In this document: in pieces, positions 48,913 to 60,580 of the stretch
Layout of the letters: every line of letters starts with the position of its first letter
Numbering within the stretch: the stretch's first letter is position 1
NCBI RefSeq assembly: GCF_963082655.1
Contig: NC_081552.1
Location: 8,028,448 to 8,092,447, forward strand
Direction: 5' to 3'
Source: Stomoxys calcitrans
Taxonomy: Eukaryota; Arthropoda; Insecta; Diptera; Muscidae
Length of the DNA stretch: 64,000 nt
The notes under the pieces: model-generated
Databases searched by the model: none
What the model saw: only the letters and a program-made list of their open reading frames with translations
Told to the model about the DNA's origin: nothing
Position numbers and translations under genes: made by a program

Positions 48913-49268
48913 GTTATACTCTCCACCATAGGATGGCGGTATACTAATTTCGTCATTCTGTTTGTAACTTCTCGATATATTCGTCTAAGACCTCATAGAG
49001 TATATCTATTCTTGATCGTCATCACATTTTAAGTCGATCTAGCCAAGTCCCCCCGTCTGTTGAAAGCACGTTAACTTTCGAACGAGTAAATCTAGCCGGA
49101 TGAAATTTTGCACAAATACTTCTTTTTAGCGTAGGTTGGGATTGTAAATGGGTCATTACGGCCCATGGTTTGATATAGCTGCAATATAAAGCGATCTTGG
49201 ATCTTTATTTCTTGAGCCACTAGAGGGCGCAATTCTTATCCGATTTGGCTGAAATTTTCCATGAGGTG
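48913..49268 (+). mobile_element. HINE-A 5' half
   Basis: TTATACTCTCCACCATAGGA start, core TATTCTTGATCGTCATCACA, a reduced GTC tract and one and a half units up to the SINE insertion. Confidence 0.85.
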
Positions 49269-49565
49269 TTCAGTGTCATAGGCGGATACGCTACGGTAGC
49301 GCAGAGGTTAGCATATCCGCCTATGACGCTGAACGCCTGGGTTCGAATGATGCAAGATGATCAGAAAAAATTTTCAGCGGTGGTTTTCCCCTCCTAATGC
49401 TGGCAACATTTGTGAGGTACTATGCAATGTAAAACTTCTCTTCAAAGAAGTGTCGCACTGCGGCACGCCGTTGGGACTCGGCTATAAAAAGGAGGCCCCT
49501 GATCATTGACCTTAAACTTGAATCGGACTGCACTCATTGATATGTGAAAAGTTTGCCCCTGTTCA
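49269..49565 (+). mobile_element. tRNA-derived SINE preceded by an inverted head fragment
   Basis: The SINE begins CTACGGTAGCGCAGAGGTTA (A box) at about 49,291; the B box GGTTCGAATGA is changed at its end; the body ends near GTTTGCCCCTGTTC. Just upstream, 49,269-49,293 (TTCAGTGTCATAGGCGGATA...) is the complement of the SINE's own 49,309-49,333, giving a hairpin. Confidence 0.85.
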
Positions 49566-49569
49566 AGGC

Positions 49570-50175
49570 CAAATTTTGACTTTAAATTGAGAGATCGGTC
49601 TATATGGCAGCTATATCAAAATCTAGACCGATCTGGACCAAATTGAAGAGGGATGTCGAAGACCCTAACACAACTCGCTGTCCCAAATTTCGGCGACATC
49701 GGACAATAAAAGCGCCTTTTATACGTCCAAAACCATAAATTAAGAGATCGGTCTATATGGCAGCTAAATCCGAATCTGAACTTATCTGGGTCAAATTGCA
49801 GTCTCTAAAGATTAAAAGTCTTGTCCCCCTAAAAGGCGCATTTACAATTCGACTTCGCTGAAATTTGATGCAGTGACTTATGTTAGGCTTTTGGACATCC
49901 ATTTTGTATATGGTTCAGATCGGTCTGTATTTCAATATAGGCACAAAAAAAAATTTTTTTGTTCTACAAAATTGAGCAATGACTTGTACTTATTAGACCA
50001 CTCAATGTCCGTGCCGAATTTGGTCCAAATCGGACCATATTTCATTATAGCTGCTATGGGGCACACATTTTCCATTTTTCATCGGATTATGACGAAAGGT
50101 GGTTTGCATTTATATACCCGAGGTGGTGGGTATCCAGAGTTCGGCCCGGCCAAACTTAACGCCTTTTTACTTGTT
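49570..50175 (+). mobile_element. HINE-B 3' half
   Basis: B units (GACCGATCTGGACCAAATTG, CTCGCTGTCCCAAATTTCGG) end GAGGTGGTGGGTATCCAGAG, hairpin and CTTAACGCCTTTTTACTTGTT. Confidence 0.85.
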
Positions 50176-51507
50176 ATACCCACTACCGAAGGATGGGAGT
50201 ATATTCATTTTGTCATTCTGTTTGCAACACATCGAAATATCCATTTCCGACCCTATAAAGTATATATATTCTTGATCAGCGTAAAAATCTAAGACCATCT
50301 AGATATGTCCGTCCGTCTGTTTGTTGAAATCACGGTACAGTCGTTAAAAATAGAGATATTGAAACTTTGCACAGATTCTTTTCTTTTCCATAAGCAGGTT
50401 AAGTTCGAAGATGGCTTATATCGGACTATATCTTGATATAGCCCCCATATACACAGATCCGCCAATTTAGGGTCTTAGGCCCATAAAAGCTTTTTATTAT
50501 ACGATTTTGCTGAAATTTGGGACAGTAAGTTGCGTTAGGCCCTTCGATATCATTTATCTATTTGGCCCAGATCGGTTCAGATTTGGATATAGCTGCCATA
50601 TAGACCCATAAAAGCCACATTTATTATCCGATTTTGCTGAAATTTGGGACAGTGAGTTGTGTTAGGCCCTTCGACATACTTAAAAAATTTGGCCCAGATC
50701 GGTTCAGTTGTGGATATAGCTACCATATAGACCGATCCTCCAATTTAGGGTCTTAGGCCCATAAAAGCCACATTTATTATCCGATTTTGCTGAAATTTGG
50801 GACAGTGAGTTGTGTTGGGCCCTTTGATATCCTTCTTCAATTTGGGCCAGATTGGTCCAGATTTGGATATAGCTGCCTTAAAGGCGCATTTATTGTCCGA
50901 TTTTGCTAAAATTTGGGACAGCGAGTTGTGTTAGGCTCTTCGACGTCCTTCCACAATTTGGCCCAGATCGGTCCAGATTTGGATATAGCTGCCATATAAA
51001 TCGATCTCTCGACATAAGGTTTTGGGCCCATAAAAGGCGCATTTTTTTCCGATTTGGCCCAAATTTGGGACAGTAAGTTGTGTTAGGCACTTCGACATTT
51101 TTCTGCAACTTGACCAAAATCGGTCAAGATTTGGATATAGCTGCCATGTAGCCCGATATCTCGATGTAAAGTCATGGCCCCATAAAAGACACATTTATTA
51201 TCCGATTTCACTGAAATTTGACACAGTGACTTATATTAGGCTTTCAACATCCGTGTCGTATATGGTTCATATCGGTTCATTTTTAGATATAGCTACTAAA
51301 AAGACCAATATTTTGTTATACACAATTGAACAATTACTTGTACTTTTTAGTATTTGGTCCGAATCGGAACATATTTCGATTTAACTGCTATGGGACATAA
51401 GGTATGCAATTTTCACCGGATTTTGATGAAAGGTGGTTTACATATATACACGAGGTGGTGGGTATCCAAAGTTCGGCCCGGCCGAACTTAACGCCTTTTT
51501 ACTTGTT
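50173..51507 (+). mobile_element. HINE-B element, complete
   Basis: Starts TTATACCCACTACCGAAGGA directly on the TT that ends the previous element. The B core is TATTCTTGATCAGCGTAAAA with GTCCGTCCGTCTG. Internal units of about 153 bp follow, some shortened. It ends GGTGGTGGGTATCCAAAG, TTCGGCCCGGCCGAA, AACGCCTTTTTACTTGTT. Confidence 0.92.
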
Positions 51508-52060
51508 TTAAAATATTTTGATGATGTTTTCTTCCCTTTCTTTTCGCATACGTTCCCCCATGACATGTTTGTTTTCCTTTGTTTTAAAGCTGAGGCGAGA
51601 GTGTGCCACTTTGCTGATAGCATAAATTTATATTCAAATATACTATTAATCTAATTGAAGTCTTGCCAATTAAACCGACACACAATTTCGAAACTACACA
51701 GAGGGCGTCGAGAGCAAAATGGATTTAAAAGCTTAGAACACCGAATGGATGGGTTTAAGGAAATACAATGGGTACAGAAAAACATATAAACCACTTAATG
51801 CGAAGAGAGAAGATAATGCGTCTTAACTTTAAAAAAGTAAAACCCGTATTTTTAAAGACGTAATTTTTTTCTGTAACAGGACAATATATCTGTTTATCGA
51901 CATTTTGGTAATTGATCTGTTTTCTGTTAGTTCAAAAAATATTTGTTTTATATTATATTATTTTTAATTTGTTATTTTTAAAATTGCTATTTTTCCATTT
52001 TAAACTGTTTAAATTTGTTTATGTTTTTAATATATATTTTTTTTAATTTCCCATAAATAT
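51508..52060. other. AT-rich DNA, nothing recognised
   Basis: No frame, splice pattern or repeat that I can support. Confidence 0.4.
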
Positions 52061-52531
52061 TCCATTAGGTCACAACGGATACTTCTCTCATATAAATGAG
52101 TGCAGTCGGATTAAATTGTAAGTTCAGTGATAAGGGGCCTCCTTTTCTATGCAAAGTCCGAAGCCCCTAGCGACACCACTTGGTAGAGAAGTTTTAACAC
52201 GGCAGGATACCTCACACATGTAGATAGGATGGAAACGATCCTCTGGATAAGTGACTTAATTGGAAGAAATGATAAAGAATTGATAAAGAAATGTCGAATG
52301 TATGATTGACGAATATTAGATCGAGTAATTTACCAAATGAATTATATACATTATTGATCTGCGTCACTACTTGGTAGAGAAGTTTTAACATGGCAGGGTC
52401 CTTACAAATGAAGCCAGCATTAGAAAGAGAATAACCACAGCTGAAAATTTTTCTGATGTTCACGCCTGGGATTGAACCCAGGGGATCGGCGTCATTGGCG
52501 AACCAGCTTACATCTGCGCCACGGTGGCCTC
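52061..52531 (-). mobile_element. tRNA-derived SINE with internal rearrangement
   Basis: Head complement CTGCGCCACGGTGGCCTC at 52,531; B box altered (GATTGAACCCAG at about 52,470); tail near 52,061. About 150 bp of anonymous DNA (52,220-52,370) separates two overlapping copies of the CTTGGTAGAGAAGTTTTAAC segment (52,170 and 52,371), as if two partial SINEs were joined. Confidence 0.75.
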
Positions 52532-52542
52532 AAATATTTTAA

Positions 52543-52745
52543 ACTTAATAAGTAGAAGCGTGGTTAGAAGTGATTCTGCTAAAATATGGGAGCTGTATCA
52601 GGGCCGATATGGCCCATTTGCAATTCCCTACGACCACAATAATGTAACGTATCTGTGCCAATGCACTTTATAGTGTCTTAGACGAATATTTCGAGGTGCT
52701 ACAAACGGAATGATTAGATAAGTATACCCCATCCTATGGTAAAAA
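52543..52745 (-). mobile_element. HINE-A deletion derivative, about 200 bp
   Basis: AAGTAGAAGCGTGGTTAG (tail) passes within 60 bp to one unit, then CGAATATTTCGAGGTGCTAC, TAGATAAGTATACCCC, CCTATGGTAAAAAT. Core and hairpin are lost. Confidence 0.7.
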
Positions 52746-53115
52746 TACGGAGAAAATTTTTTCTTTCTGTTTTTCTAGGGTATATCTAACCTAAAGAACT
52801 TTTGAGTAACAACACAAGACACTATCATTTTGTACTATTTATATCTCTCAAACTATCCACTAACTGAGCTATATATTCTTCCAATAGCGTTTAAATGAAG
52901 CAATCAATCCATCAATCATCATTAATTCTTTTGAATGATTGTATTTGCTGTATGTGTTTTAGATTTATCTTTTTGTCAGAAATCGATTCTGTTGCAGATA
53001 TAAATTTTTTGAAACAAAATGCATACAATCATATTGAAGGTGTGCGTTCCTTGCAATTGTTGTAGTATATTAGGGTGTACCTAACAAGGAAATTTTGAAA
53101 AATATGTTAAAAAAG
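52746..53115. other. AT-rich DNA, nothing recognised
   Basis: No supported feature. Confidence 0.35.
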
Positions 53116-54851
53116 TTTTCTTAGGATAAGAAAACGTATCTGATATCCAATTGACGGACCAAGTGCTAGGGGGACCACCCCAACCCCCAAAACACCCCTA
53201 AATCGGACATATTTACCGACCAAGGCAATATGGGACTCAAATGAAAGGTATTTGCGAGTAGAATACGAATCTGATATCCAAATGTGGGACCACGTTTATG
53301 GGGGTCCACACCTTTCCCAAGACACCCCCAAAACAGGATTTATGACCATGGGAATATGGGGCTTAAATAAAAGGTATTTGAATGTAGAATACGAATCTGA
53401 TATCCAAATATGGGACCAAGTGTTTGGGGGCCGTCTCTCACCAAACACATCCCCCAAAGGGAACAAATTTATGACCAAAGCAATATCGGGCTCAACTGAA
53501 AGGTCTTTGGGAGTATAGCACGAATTTGATATCAATATTCGGGAAAAGTGTCTATGGGGCCACGCCACCCCCACAACACCAACCAAATAGTAAGTAGTTC
53601 CTGACTATTGCAATATGAGGCTGAAATAGGAGGGTTTCTAGAGTGGAACACGAAGCCGATATATATTTTCAAGGCCAACTCACTGAGTAGCCGCCCATTC
53701 CCAAAACACTCCCCAAGCCGGTCATGTTTGCCGACTATGGAAATATGGGGCTCAAATTAAAGGTATGTGGGAGTAGACCACGTATCTGATATCAACATTA
53801 GGGGCCAACTGTCTAGCGGACGTCCCACCACCATAACAACCCTCAAATAGGACGTATTTACTCGCCAAGACAATTTGGGTCTTAAAGAGAGTGGAACATA
53901 ATATTCATAGTTTTTAAGGCCAATTCCCCAAATCGGACATATTTGCTGACTTTTGCAATAAGAAGTTTAAATGAGATTAGAAAACGAATTTGATATCCAA
54001 TTTTGAGGGCAATGGCAGTATGGGGTTCAAATAAATGATATATGAGAATAGAGCACGGTGCTGATATATTTTGCGGGCTTAGTGTTTCGGGGACCACTCC
54101 AATCCCCAAAACACCCCTAAATCGGGCATATTTACCGATCATGTCAATGTGGAGCTTAAATGAAAGGTATTGGGGATAGAGCAAGTATTGATACCCATTT
54201 TCGGGACCAATATCCTGGGGGTCTACTCCTTTCCCAAAATTCCCCACAAACAGCAATTTTTTAGTGACCATCGCAATATGGGGCTCAAATGAAGGTATTT
54301 GAGAGTAGAATACGTATTTGATATCCAAATGTAGGACCATGTATTTAGAGCATCACCCCTTTCCCAAAACACCCCCAAAGGGAAAAAATATTTTGACCAT
54401 GTCAATAATGATAACCTATTTTGGGGCCATGTGTTTGGGGGACGCCTTATCCTGTAAACTTCTCTTAAGCAATGGCAATATGGGGTTTAAATAAATGGTA
54501 TTTGAGAGAAGAGCACGATGCTGATATTTTTTTAGGGCCAAGTATCTGGGGGATCACCTCTCCCCCGAAAACACCACTAAATCAGACATCATGAGAATAT
54601 CGGGCTGAAATGAAGTATTTCAAGAATAGAGTACACCTTACTTCCAAACTTAAATTCGTAGACCAATGAAGATCATATGGGATTCAGATAAAGGCACTTA
54701 TATTGTTAAACTGTTATTCAAGCGATATACTATTTTCGTAGCATGGTATTTCACTAAAAGCTCTTTAATTGTCGAAAATAAATGTTCCAAGGAATCTTTT
54801 GTTCCATATAAAGTAAAAGAACGCGCAGCGGAGCGGGCCCAGGTCAGCTAG
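53116..54851 (+). mobile_element. non-autonomous Helitron, 5' truncated, CTAG 3' end
   Basis: Enters at TTAGGATAAGAAAACGTATC (a mid-element position in the 12.2-kb copy). It carries about 130-bp units throughout and ends CGCGCAGCGGAGCGGGCCCA then GGTCAGCTAG|T (CTAG 54,848-54,851). Open frames in the array are artefacts of the repeat. Confidence 0.83.
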
Positions 54852-55014
54852 TATAGATATAAATAAAAAAATATGGTTCCCAAAGAATAATTAGTGATAT
54901 TTTACTATAAATTATTTGAATGTATCAGCAATGAAATGAAAACTTTGAAGGACTCGGAAACACAATTTTTAAGCCCCAGAATGATTATCATGATTAATTT
55001 ACGTTTTAAAATAA

Positions 55015-56507
55015 TTTTTATACCCTCCACCATAAGATGGGGGGTATACTAATTTCGTCATTCTGTTTGTAACTACTCGAAATATTCGTCTGAGACCCCA
55101 TAAAGTATATATATTCTTGATCGTCGTGAAATTTTATGTCGATCTAGCCATGTCCGTCCGTCTGTCCGTCCGTCCGTCCGTCCGTCCGTCCGTCCGTCTG
55201 TCTGTCGAAAGCACGCTAACTTCCGAAGGAGTAAAGCTAGGCGCTTGAAATTTTGCACAAATACTTTTTATTAGTGTAGGTCGGTTGGTATTGTAAATGG
55301 GCCATATCGGTCCATGTTTTGATATAGCTGCCATATAAACCGATCTTGGGTCTTGACTTCTTGAGCCTCTAGAGTGCGAAATTCTTATCCGATTGGGATG
55401 AAATTTTGCACGACGTGTTTTGTTATTACATCCAACAACTGTGCTAAGTATGGTTCAAATCGGTCCATAACCTTATATAGCTGCCATATAAACCGATCTT
55501 GGGTCTTGACTTCTTGAGCCTCTAGAGTGCGCAATTCTTATCCGATTGGAACGAAATTTTGCACGACGTGTATTGTTGTGACATCCAACAACTGTGCCAA
55601 GTATGGTTCAAATCGGTCCATAACCTGATACAGCTGCCATATAAACCGATCTTGGGTCTTGACTTCGTGAGCCTCTAGAGTGCGCAATTCTTATCCGATT
55701 GGAACGAAATTTTGCACGACGTGTTTTGTTATGACATCCAACAACTGTGCTAAGTATGGTTCAAATCGGTCTATAACCTGATATAGCTGCCATATAAACC
55801 GATCTTGGGTCTTGACTTCTTGAGCCTCTAGAGTGCGCAATTTTTATCCGATTGGAATGAAATTTTGCACGACGTGTGTTGTTATGACATCCAACAACTG
55901 TGCTAAGTATGGTTCAAATCGGTCCATAACCTGATATAGCTGTCATATAAACCGATCTTGGGTCTTGACTTCTTGAGCCTCTAGAGAGCGCAATTCTTAC
56001 CCGATTGGAATGAAATTTTGCCCGACGTGTTTTGTTATGATATCCAACAACTGTGCTAAGTATGATTCAATTCGGTTCATAACCTGATATAGCTGCCATA
56101 TAAACCGATCTGGGATCCGATCCGATCCGATTCCGATCCGATTTGCCTGAAATTTTGTACAACAGATCCTCTCATGACCATCAACATACGTGTTAATTAT
56201 GGTCTGAATCGGTATATAGCCCGATACAGCTCCCATATAAATCGATCTCTCTATTTTACTTCTTGAGCCCCCAAAGGGCGCAATTCTAATTCGAATTGGC
56301 TGACATTTTACTCAGGTCTCCAACATATTATTTAATTGTGGTCTAAACCGGATCATATCTTGATATCGCTCTAATAGCAGTGCAAATCTTTTCTTATATC
56401 ATTTTTTGCCTAAGAAGAGATGTCGGGAAAAGAACTCGACAAATGCGCTTCATGGTGGAGGGTATATAAGATTCGGCCCGGCCGAACTTAGCACGCTTTT
56501 ACTTGTT
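55015..56507 (+). mobile_element. HINE-A element, complete, best example of the 153-bp array
   Basis: TTTTTATACCCTCCACCATA start, core, a long GTCC/GTCT tract (55,152-55,206, about 13 units). Six internal units start CGATCTTGGG at 55,341, 55,494, 55,647, 55,800, 55,953 and (variant) 56,106, each exactly 153 bp apart. A small GATCC-like expansion lies at 56,108-56,142. It ends with the hairpin TTCGGCCCGGCCGAA and AGCACGCTTTTACTTGTT. Confidence 0.95.
55152..55206 (+). repeat. (GTCY)n microsatellite of the HINE
   Basis: About 13 units of GTCC or GTCT following the core and CTAGCCAT. It is the longest of the family's tracts in the window; others are at 28,022, 30,540 (reverse) and 36,376. Confidence 0.92.
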
Positions 56508-57042
56508 TCAAATGAAACCATTTCGTTTTATTCTTGGAATTTCACAATTGTCAATACAGTATTGAACGCAATTGATACGGAGCTCACAGTGATTAAGGGT
56601 CGAAATCGATCTGTCAATTGTAAGCATTGTTGATTCCAGTACGAATGATTCTTCTTAAATCCTATTAGTTAGCAGACTTTTTTCTATGAGACATCATGCA
56701 AATTATAAGCATATAGGGCAATAGTTGGATGTATTTTTCCTCAGACATCCTTTTGAAAACAGATTTTCGATCTATTTTAATGAAATTCGAAGGAGAATTT
56801 ACCGACATCATATAAGCAAAATGTACACGCAAAAAATTAAACGTTTGGGCTATTTTTACGAAAAACAGAATAATTTTATTATGCTGCTTTTCTTTTCTTT
56901 TATGGCAACCGTGTAACGTTTCGCTTCAACATATCAAACGTTAGCCATAAACGTAGGATTATTGAACGTAACTAGCTTGTTTGGGTCGATAGCTGCATAA
57001 AATTATTCGTGTGCCCCCCCAAACAAAATCCAGGCTACGTCC
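56508..57042. other. anonymous DNA, nothing recognised
   Basis: A C8 run at 57,014-57,021 aside, no supported feature. A 63-codon frame at 56,725-56,916 has no domain. Confidence 0.4.
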
Positions 57043-57622
57043 CTGAGCTATTGACTGATTTAGACCGTACTTGGCACAGTTGTTAAAAGTCATAACGGAA
57101 CGCTACATGAAAAGTTGCAGACAAATCGGACAAAAATATCGTCTTGTAAGGGCTCAATAAGTCAAATCGGGAGATAGGTTTATATGGGAGCTATATTAGG
57201 TTATAGACCGATTTGGACCGTACTAGACTCAGTTGTTGGAAGTCATTACAGAACACTACATGCAATATTTTAGACAAATCGGATAAAAATTGCGACTACC
57301 AGGGACTCAAGAAGTCAAATCGGGAGATCGGTTTATATGGTAGCTATATCTAAATCCGAACCGATATGGCCCATTTGCAATCCCCAACGACCTACTTCAA
57401 TGCTCCGTATTTGTGCAAAATTTCAAATGGCTAGCTTCAAACGTTCCATCTCCATCGTTATTTCGACAGATGGAGGACGGACGGACATGGGTAGATCGAC
57501 TCAGAACGTCGAGACGATCAAGAATATATATATATACATTATGGGGTCTTAGATGAATATTTAGATGTGTTACAATCGGAATGACTAGATTAGTATATCC
57601 CCATTCTATGGTGGTGGGTATA
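57043..57622 (-). mobile_element. HINE-A element, 3' truncated
   Basis: Reverse units, a GACGGACGGACATGG tract, the core with TATATATATACATT, and the end CTATGGTGGTGGGTATAATA. Confidence 0.82.
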
Positions 57623-57725
57623 ATATGGCCTTCAACCAAATTTATTTTGTATAAATTTTTAGCGGAATCCATGGTGGTGGGTTCCCAAGATTCGGCCCGA
57701 ACGAACTTAGCACGCTTTTACTTGT
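57623..57725 (+). mobile_element. HINE-A 3' end fragment
   Basis: AAATTTATTTTGTATAAATT, CCATGGTGGTGGGTTCCC, hairpin with one change and AGCACGCTTTTACTTGTT. It lies tail-out against the reverse element before it. Confidence 0.8.
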
Positions 57726-59059
57726 TCTATATATATTTGGCTATATAATATTTCGATACCGGGAGGGAAGCGGACCTTATTGATTTTGGGACGTTGGGGT
57801 AAGGGGGAGACCACATAAACAGCACCCAAAATCAAGAGTGAACCGATCGGAACAATATGAGTATCAAATGAATGCTATTAGAAAGTGAATGCGAATATGG
57901 TATTAAAATAAAAACTTCAGACATATTATACGTTCATGTCAATATTAAGTCTATATAATAGGAGATATCCCCACCCTTAAAACCCTTCAAATGGGCGTAT
58001 TGGCCGACCATAGCATGACAATAAAATTCGTGTCAAATAATCTAGATGGCGCTTAATCTTATTAAAACACCTCATGAAGGGTCATGACAATATGGGACTC
58101 AAATGAATGGTTTTTGAAAGTAGAAAATTAATCCAGTTTTGGGGCCAAATGTTTGTGGATAAACCCTAAAGCTTCCCCCAAACTGAACTTATTTCCCGAC
58201 CATTTTATTATGGGGTTCAACTGAATGGTTTTTGGGAATAAATAACGAATTTATACCTATTTTAAGGGGACAGTGGTGTACTGCCAGCCCCAGCCCAGCG
58301 ATAAAACGCCCTCCAAACACTACATATTTACCGACCATCGCAATTTTGGACTTAAATGAAAGGTATTAAGGAGGAAAGCACGAATTTGAAATCCATATTT
58401 GGCGAAATTTCTAAGGTGCCTCCCCACCACCAAAAAGCACTCAACGTCAAAGGGATATACATATAGAGAAATCTCGACAATATAGGATTCAAATGAAACA
58501 GGACTTATTCACCGACAATGGTAATATGGGGCTCATAATCATATATGAAAATCATCTTACTCCCAATATACACCCAAACCGGACATACTTACCTACTACA
58601 ATATAAGAATCCAAAGAGAGGTATAACGGAGTAGAGCAAAAATTTGCCCATGAACATTTCTATAAGGAAGAACAAGTTTAAGCTCAAAATAAAGGACCTC
58701 CCTTTTATAGCCGAGTCCCGACGGCGTCCCGTAGTGCGACCCTCTATGGGAAGAAGTTTTCACATCAAATCTGTGCGTGGCATTGTACGTCACAAATGTC
58801 GAAAACATTTGGAGGGAAAAACCACTACTTTAAATGTTTCCAATGCTCTCGCCAATATTTGAACCTACACATAAATCTTCATTGGCGGACTTGCTTAACT
58901 CTGCGCTTCAATGACACGAATTCGAGATCCATATTCGGGGCGAAATGTCCGCATCTTATAACTCTACCAAAACATGACAAATATATCGACCATTGCAATA
59001 TAGGGCGCAAATAAAAGGTATAAGAGCGAGGCGCTACGGAGCGGACCCGGTTCGGCTAG
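57726..59059 (+). mobile_element. non-autonomous Helitron, second subfamily, both ends present
   Basis: 5' TCTATATATATTTGGCTATA; the interior has the family's AATATGGG and CAAATGAA units, more diverged than elsewhere; 3' GCGCTACGGAGCGGACCCGG then TTCGGCTAG|T (CTAG 59,056-59,059). It carries a reverse SINE. Confidence 0.75.
58646..58925 (-). mobile_element. SINE inside the Helitron, diverged
   Basis: TGCCCATGAACATTTCTATA (tail complement), CCTCCCTTTTATAGCCGAGT, CCCGTAGTGCGACCCTCTAT and a degraded head ending GGCGGACTTGCTTAACTCTG. Confidence 0.7.
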
Positions 59060-59084
59060 TAATTCTATAAAAATTAAGTCTTAC

Positions 59085-59291
59085 CAATTGTTCTGTATGA
59101 TTTGCTCTTTCTATGCCGTCAATTAGGGTTTTTTGTGGTATCCAAAATTTTAATACAATCAATAGGCATATATTGATTGCAATAAAATTTTCCATTGGCC
59201 ATGGCATAAGAAAATGCCACTCATAACCACACGAAATAATAATTAAAATACCACCAAAGCCGCAAATAGCTATTAAAGTACTGCTATTCAA
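59085..59291 (-). CDS. putative first coding exon, two-helix membrane protein fragment
   Basis: 69 codons from ATG at 59,291 to a good donor (CAATTG|GTAAGAC at 59,085/59,084), phase 0. Hydrophobic helices lie at residues about 5-22 and 35-50, with charged IPQKTLIDGIERANHTEQ after. It is not shared with any repeat in the window. The next exon should lie to the left, but the Helitron 3' terminus is only 25 bp past the donor and no continuation is visible in the window. It could be the start of a gene with a transposon-filled intron, a stranded fragment, or chance. Function unknown. Confidence 0.35.
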
Positions 59292-59589
59292 TTATTTGTT
59301 TAATCTTAATTGAGGAAATATTTCACTACCATAGATGATGTGCAAAACATTGTCGATGTGAAATTGAAACTATATTTTCACATTGCCTTTATTTACGCAA
59401 ACGCTCTTAAAAAATAAAACCAATTAAATAAGACCTCCGTGAATTTCATCTGTTTTGTGTGGCAAAACAATGAAATTGAAACTGCCAAGTTTTTCTGTTT
59501 CATGTTTTTTAAATTCCAATAAAAACATGAGTTATTAAGCCGCAAAGTACATTTCTATAAAATTTTTAATTTGCCATGGAATGTGTTGA
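59292..59589. other. AT-rich flank, nothing recognised
   Basis: If the exon at 59,085-59,291 is real, this would hold its promoter and 5' UTR. Confidence 0.3.
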
Positions 59590-59935
59590 TTTGAAATTTT
59601 CACAGATTGCTTAGGTTATTCTGAAAGAAATAAAAACTGATGGTTAAGGTCGTCCCACCCATTTGAACCCTCAGCCCCCTTGGTACAAGCCGAACGGAGT
59701 AGAGCTAAAAACAGTTATACAAATTTGGGCCCAAAAGTCAGGTGGTCGTTTTACCGACAAGAAAGCCTTTAATTGGAAATATAGACGAACAGAACTTAAT
59801 TTCAACTGTAAGGTCTTTGATAGTAAAGTACGAATTCGGACACAAATTTTAAGCCCAGTGTATGTTGGGTCGTCCCATCCTCAAAAAACCTCAAGCGGTC
59901 ATGTAGACCCCCGATATAAACATGGTACATGGTAT
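59590..59935 (+). mobile_element. Helitron remnant
   Basis: TTGAAATTTTCACAGATTGC is the sequence that follows the 5' tract in other copies. Diverged array phrases (GTCGTCCCACCC, TTTTAAGCCCAGTGTATG) follow. No termini. Confidence 0.5.
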
Positions 59936-59964
59936 AAACATACGTGGTACGTATCAGAGTATAT

Positions 59965-60580
59965 TTAGTTATAACTGCCATATACAGCGATCTGTCGAAT
60001 TAAGATCTTAAGCGCGTAACAGCGGCATTTCTTGCCTGATTCCGCTGAAATTTATAATAAAGAGTCGCACTCAGGGATTCTATAGTAGAGCAGAGGATAG
60101 CATATCAGCCTATGACGATGAACATCTGGCGAGATTATCAGAAAAAAATTCATTGGTGGTTATCAATCTCTTAATGGTGGCGACATTAGTGAGGTACTAT
60201 GCAATATAAAAACTCCTCCTTAAATAGTTGCGCACTGCGGCACGACGTCAGGACTCGGCTATAAAAAGTAGGTCCCTAAAGATTGAGCTTAAACATGAAT
60301 CGGACAGCATTCATAGAAATGTGAAGAAAATTTGGTTCAAATTGTACCCATTTACGGTCTAAAGCCCATAACAGCCTTATATATTGGCCAATTTCGCAGA
60401 AATGTTTAACAGTAGGGTTCCGGATGTCTACCGAGTATGATGCACATCGGAGCATATTTAGATATACATAGCTGCTGAATTAGTGTCTTAAGCTTATAAA
60501 AGCCGTATTTCATAGTTTGATCTCCCGATTTATGTTCATGGACGCATTTTATACTTAGATTTTACTCGATACCGCCAACA
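59965..60580 (+). mobile_element. HINE-B internal fragment with a SINE
   Basis: B-kind phrases (ACTGCCATATACAGCGATCT, TTCCGCTGAAATTT) on both sides of a SINE at about 60,085-60,332. Confidence 0.65.
60085..60332 (+). mobile_element. tRNA-derived SINE, diverged
   Basis: ATAGTAGAGCAGAGGATAGC (decayed A box), GAGATTATCAGAAAAAAATT, GCGCACTGCGGCACGACGTC and GACTCGGCTATAAAAAGTAG. The B box is deleted. Confidence 0.75.

Noticed and set aside
55152..55206. Possible CRISPR-like or protein tandem repeat
   Set aside because: It is a 4-bp GTCY microsatellite of the HINE family; there is no spacer structure.
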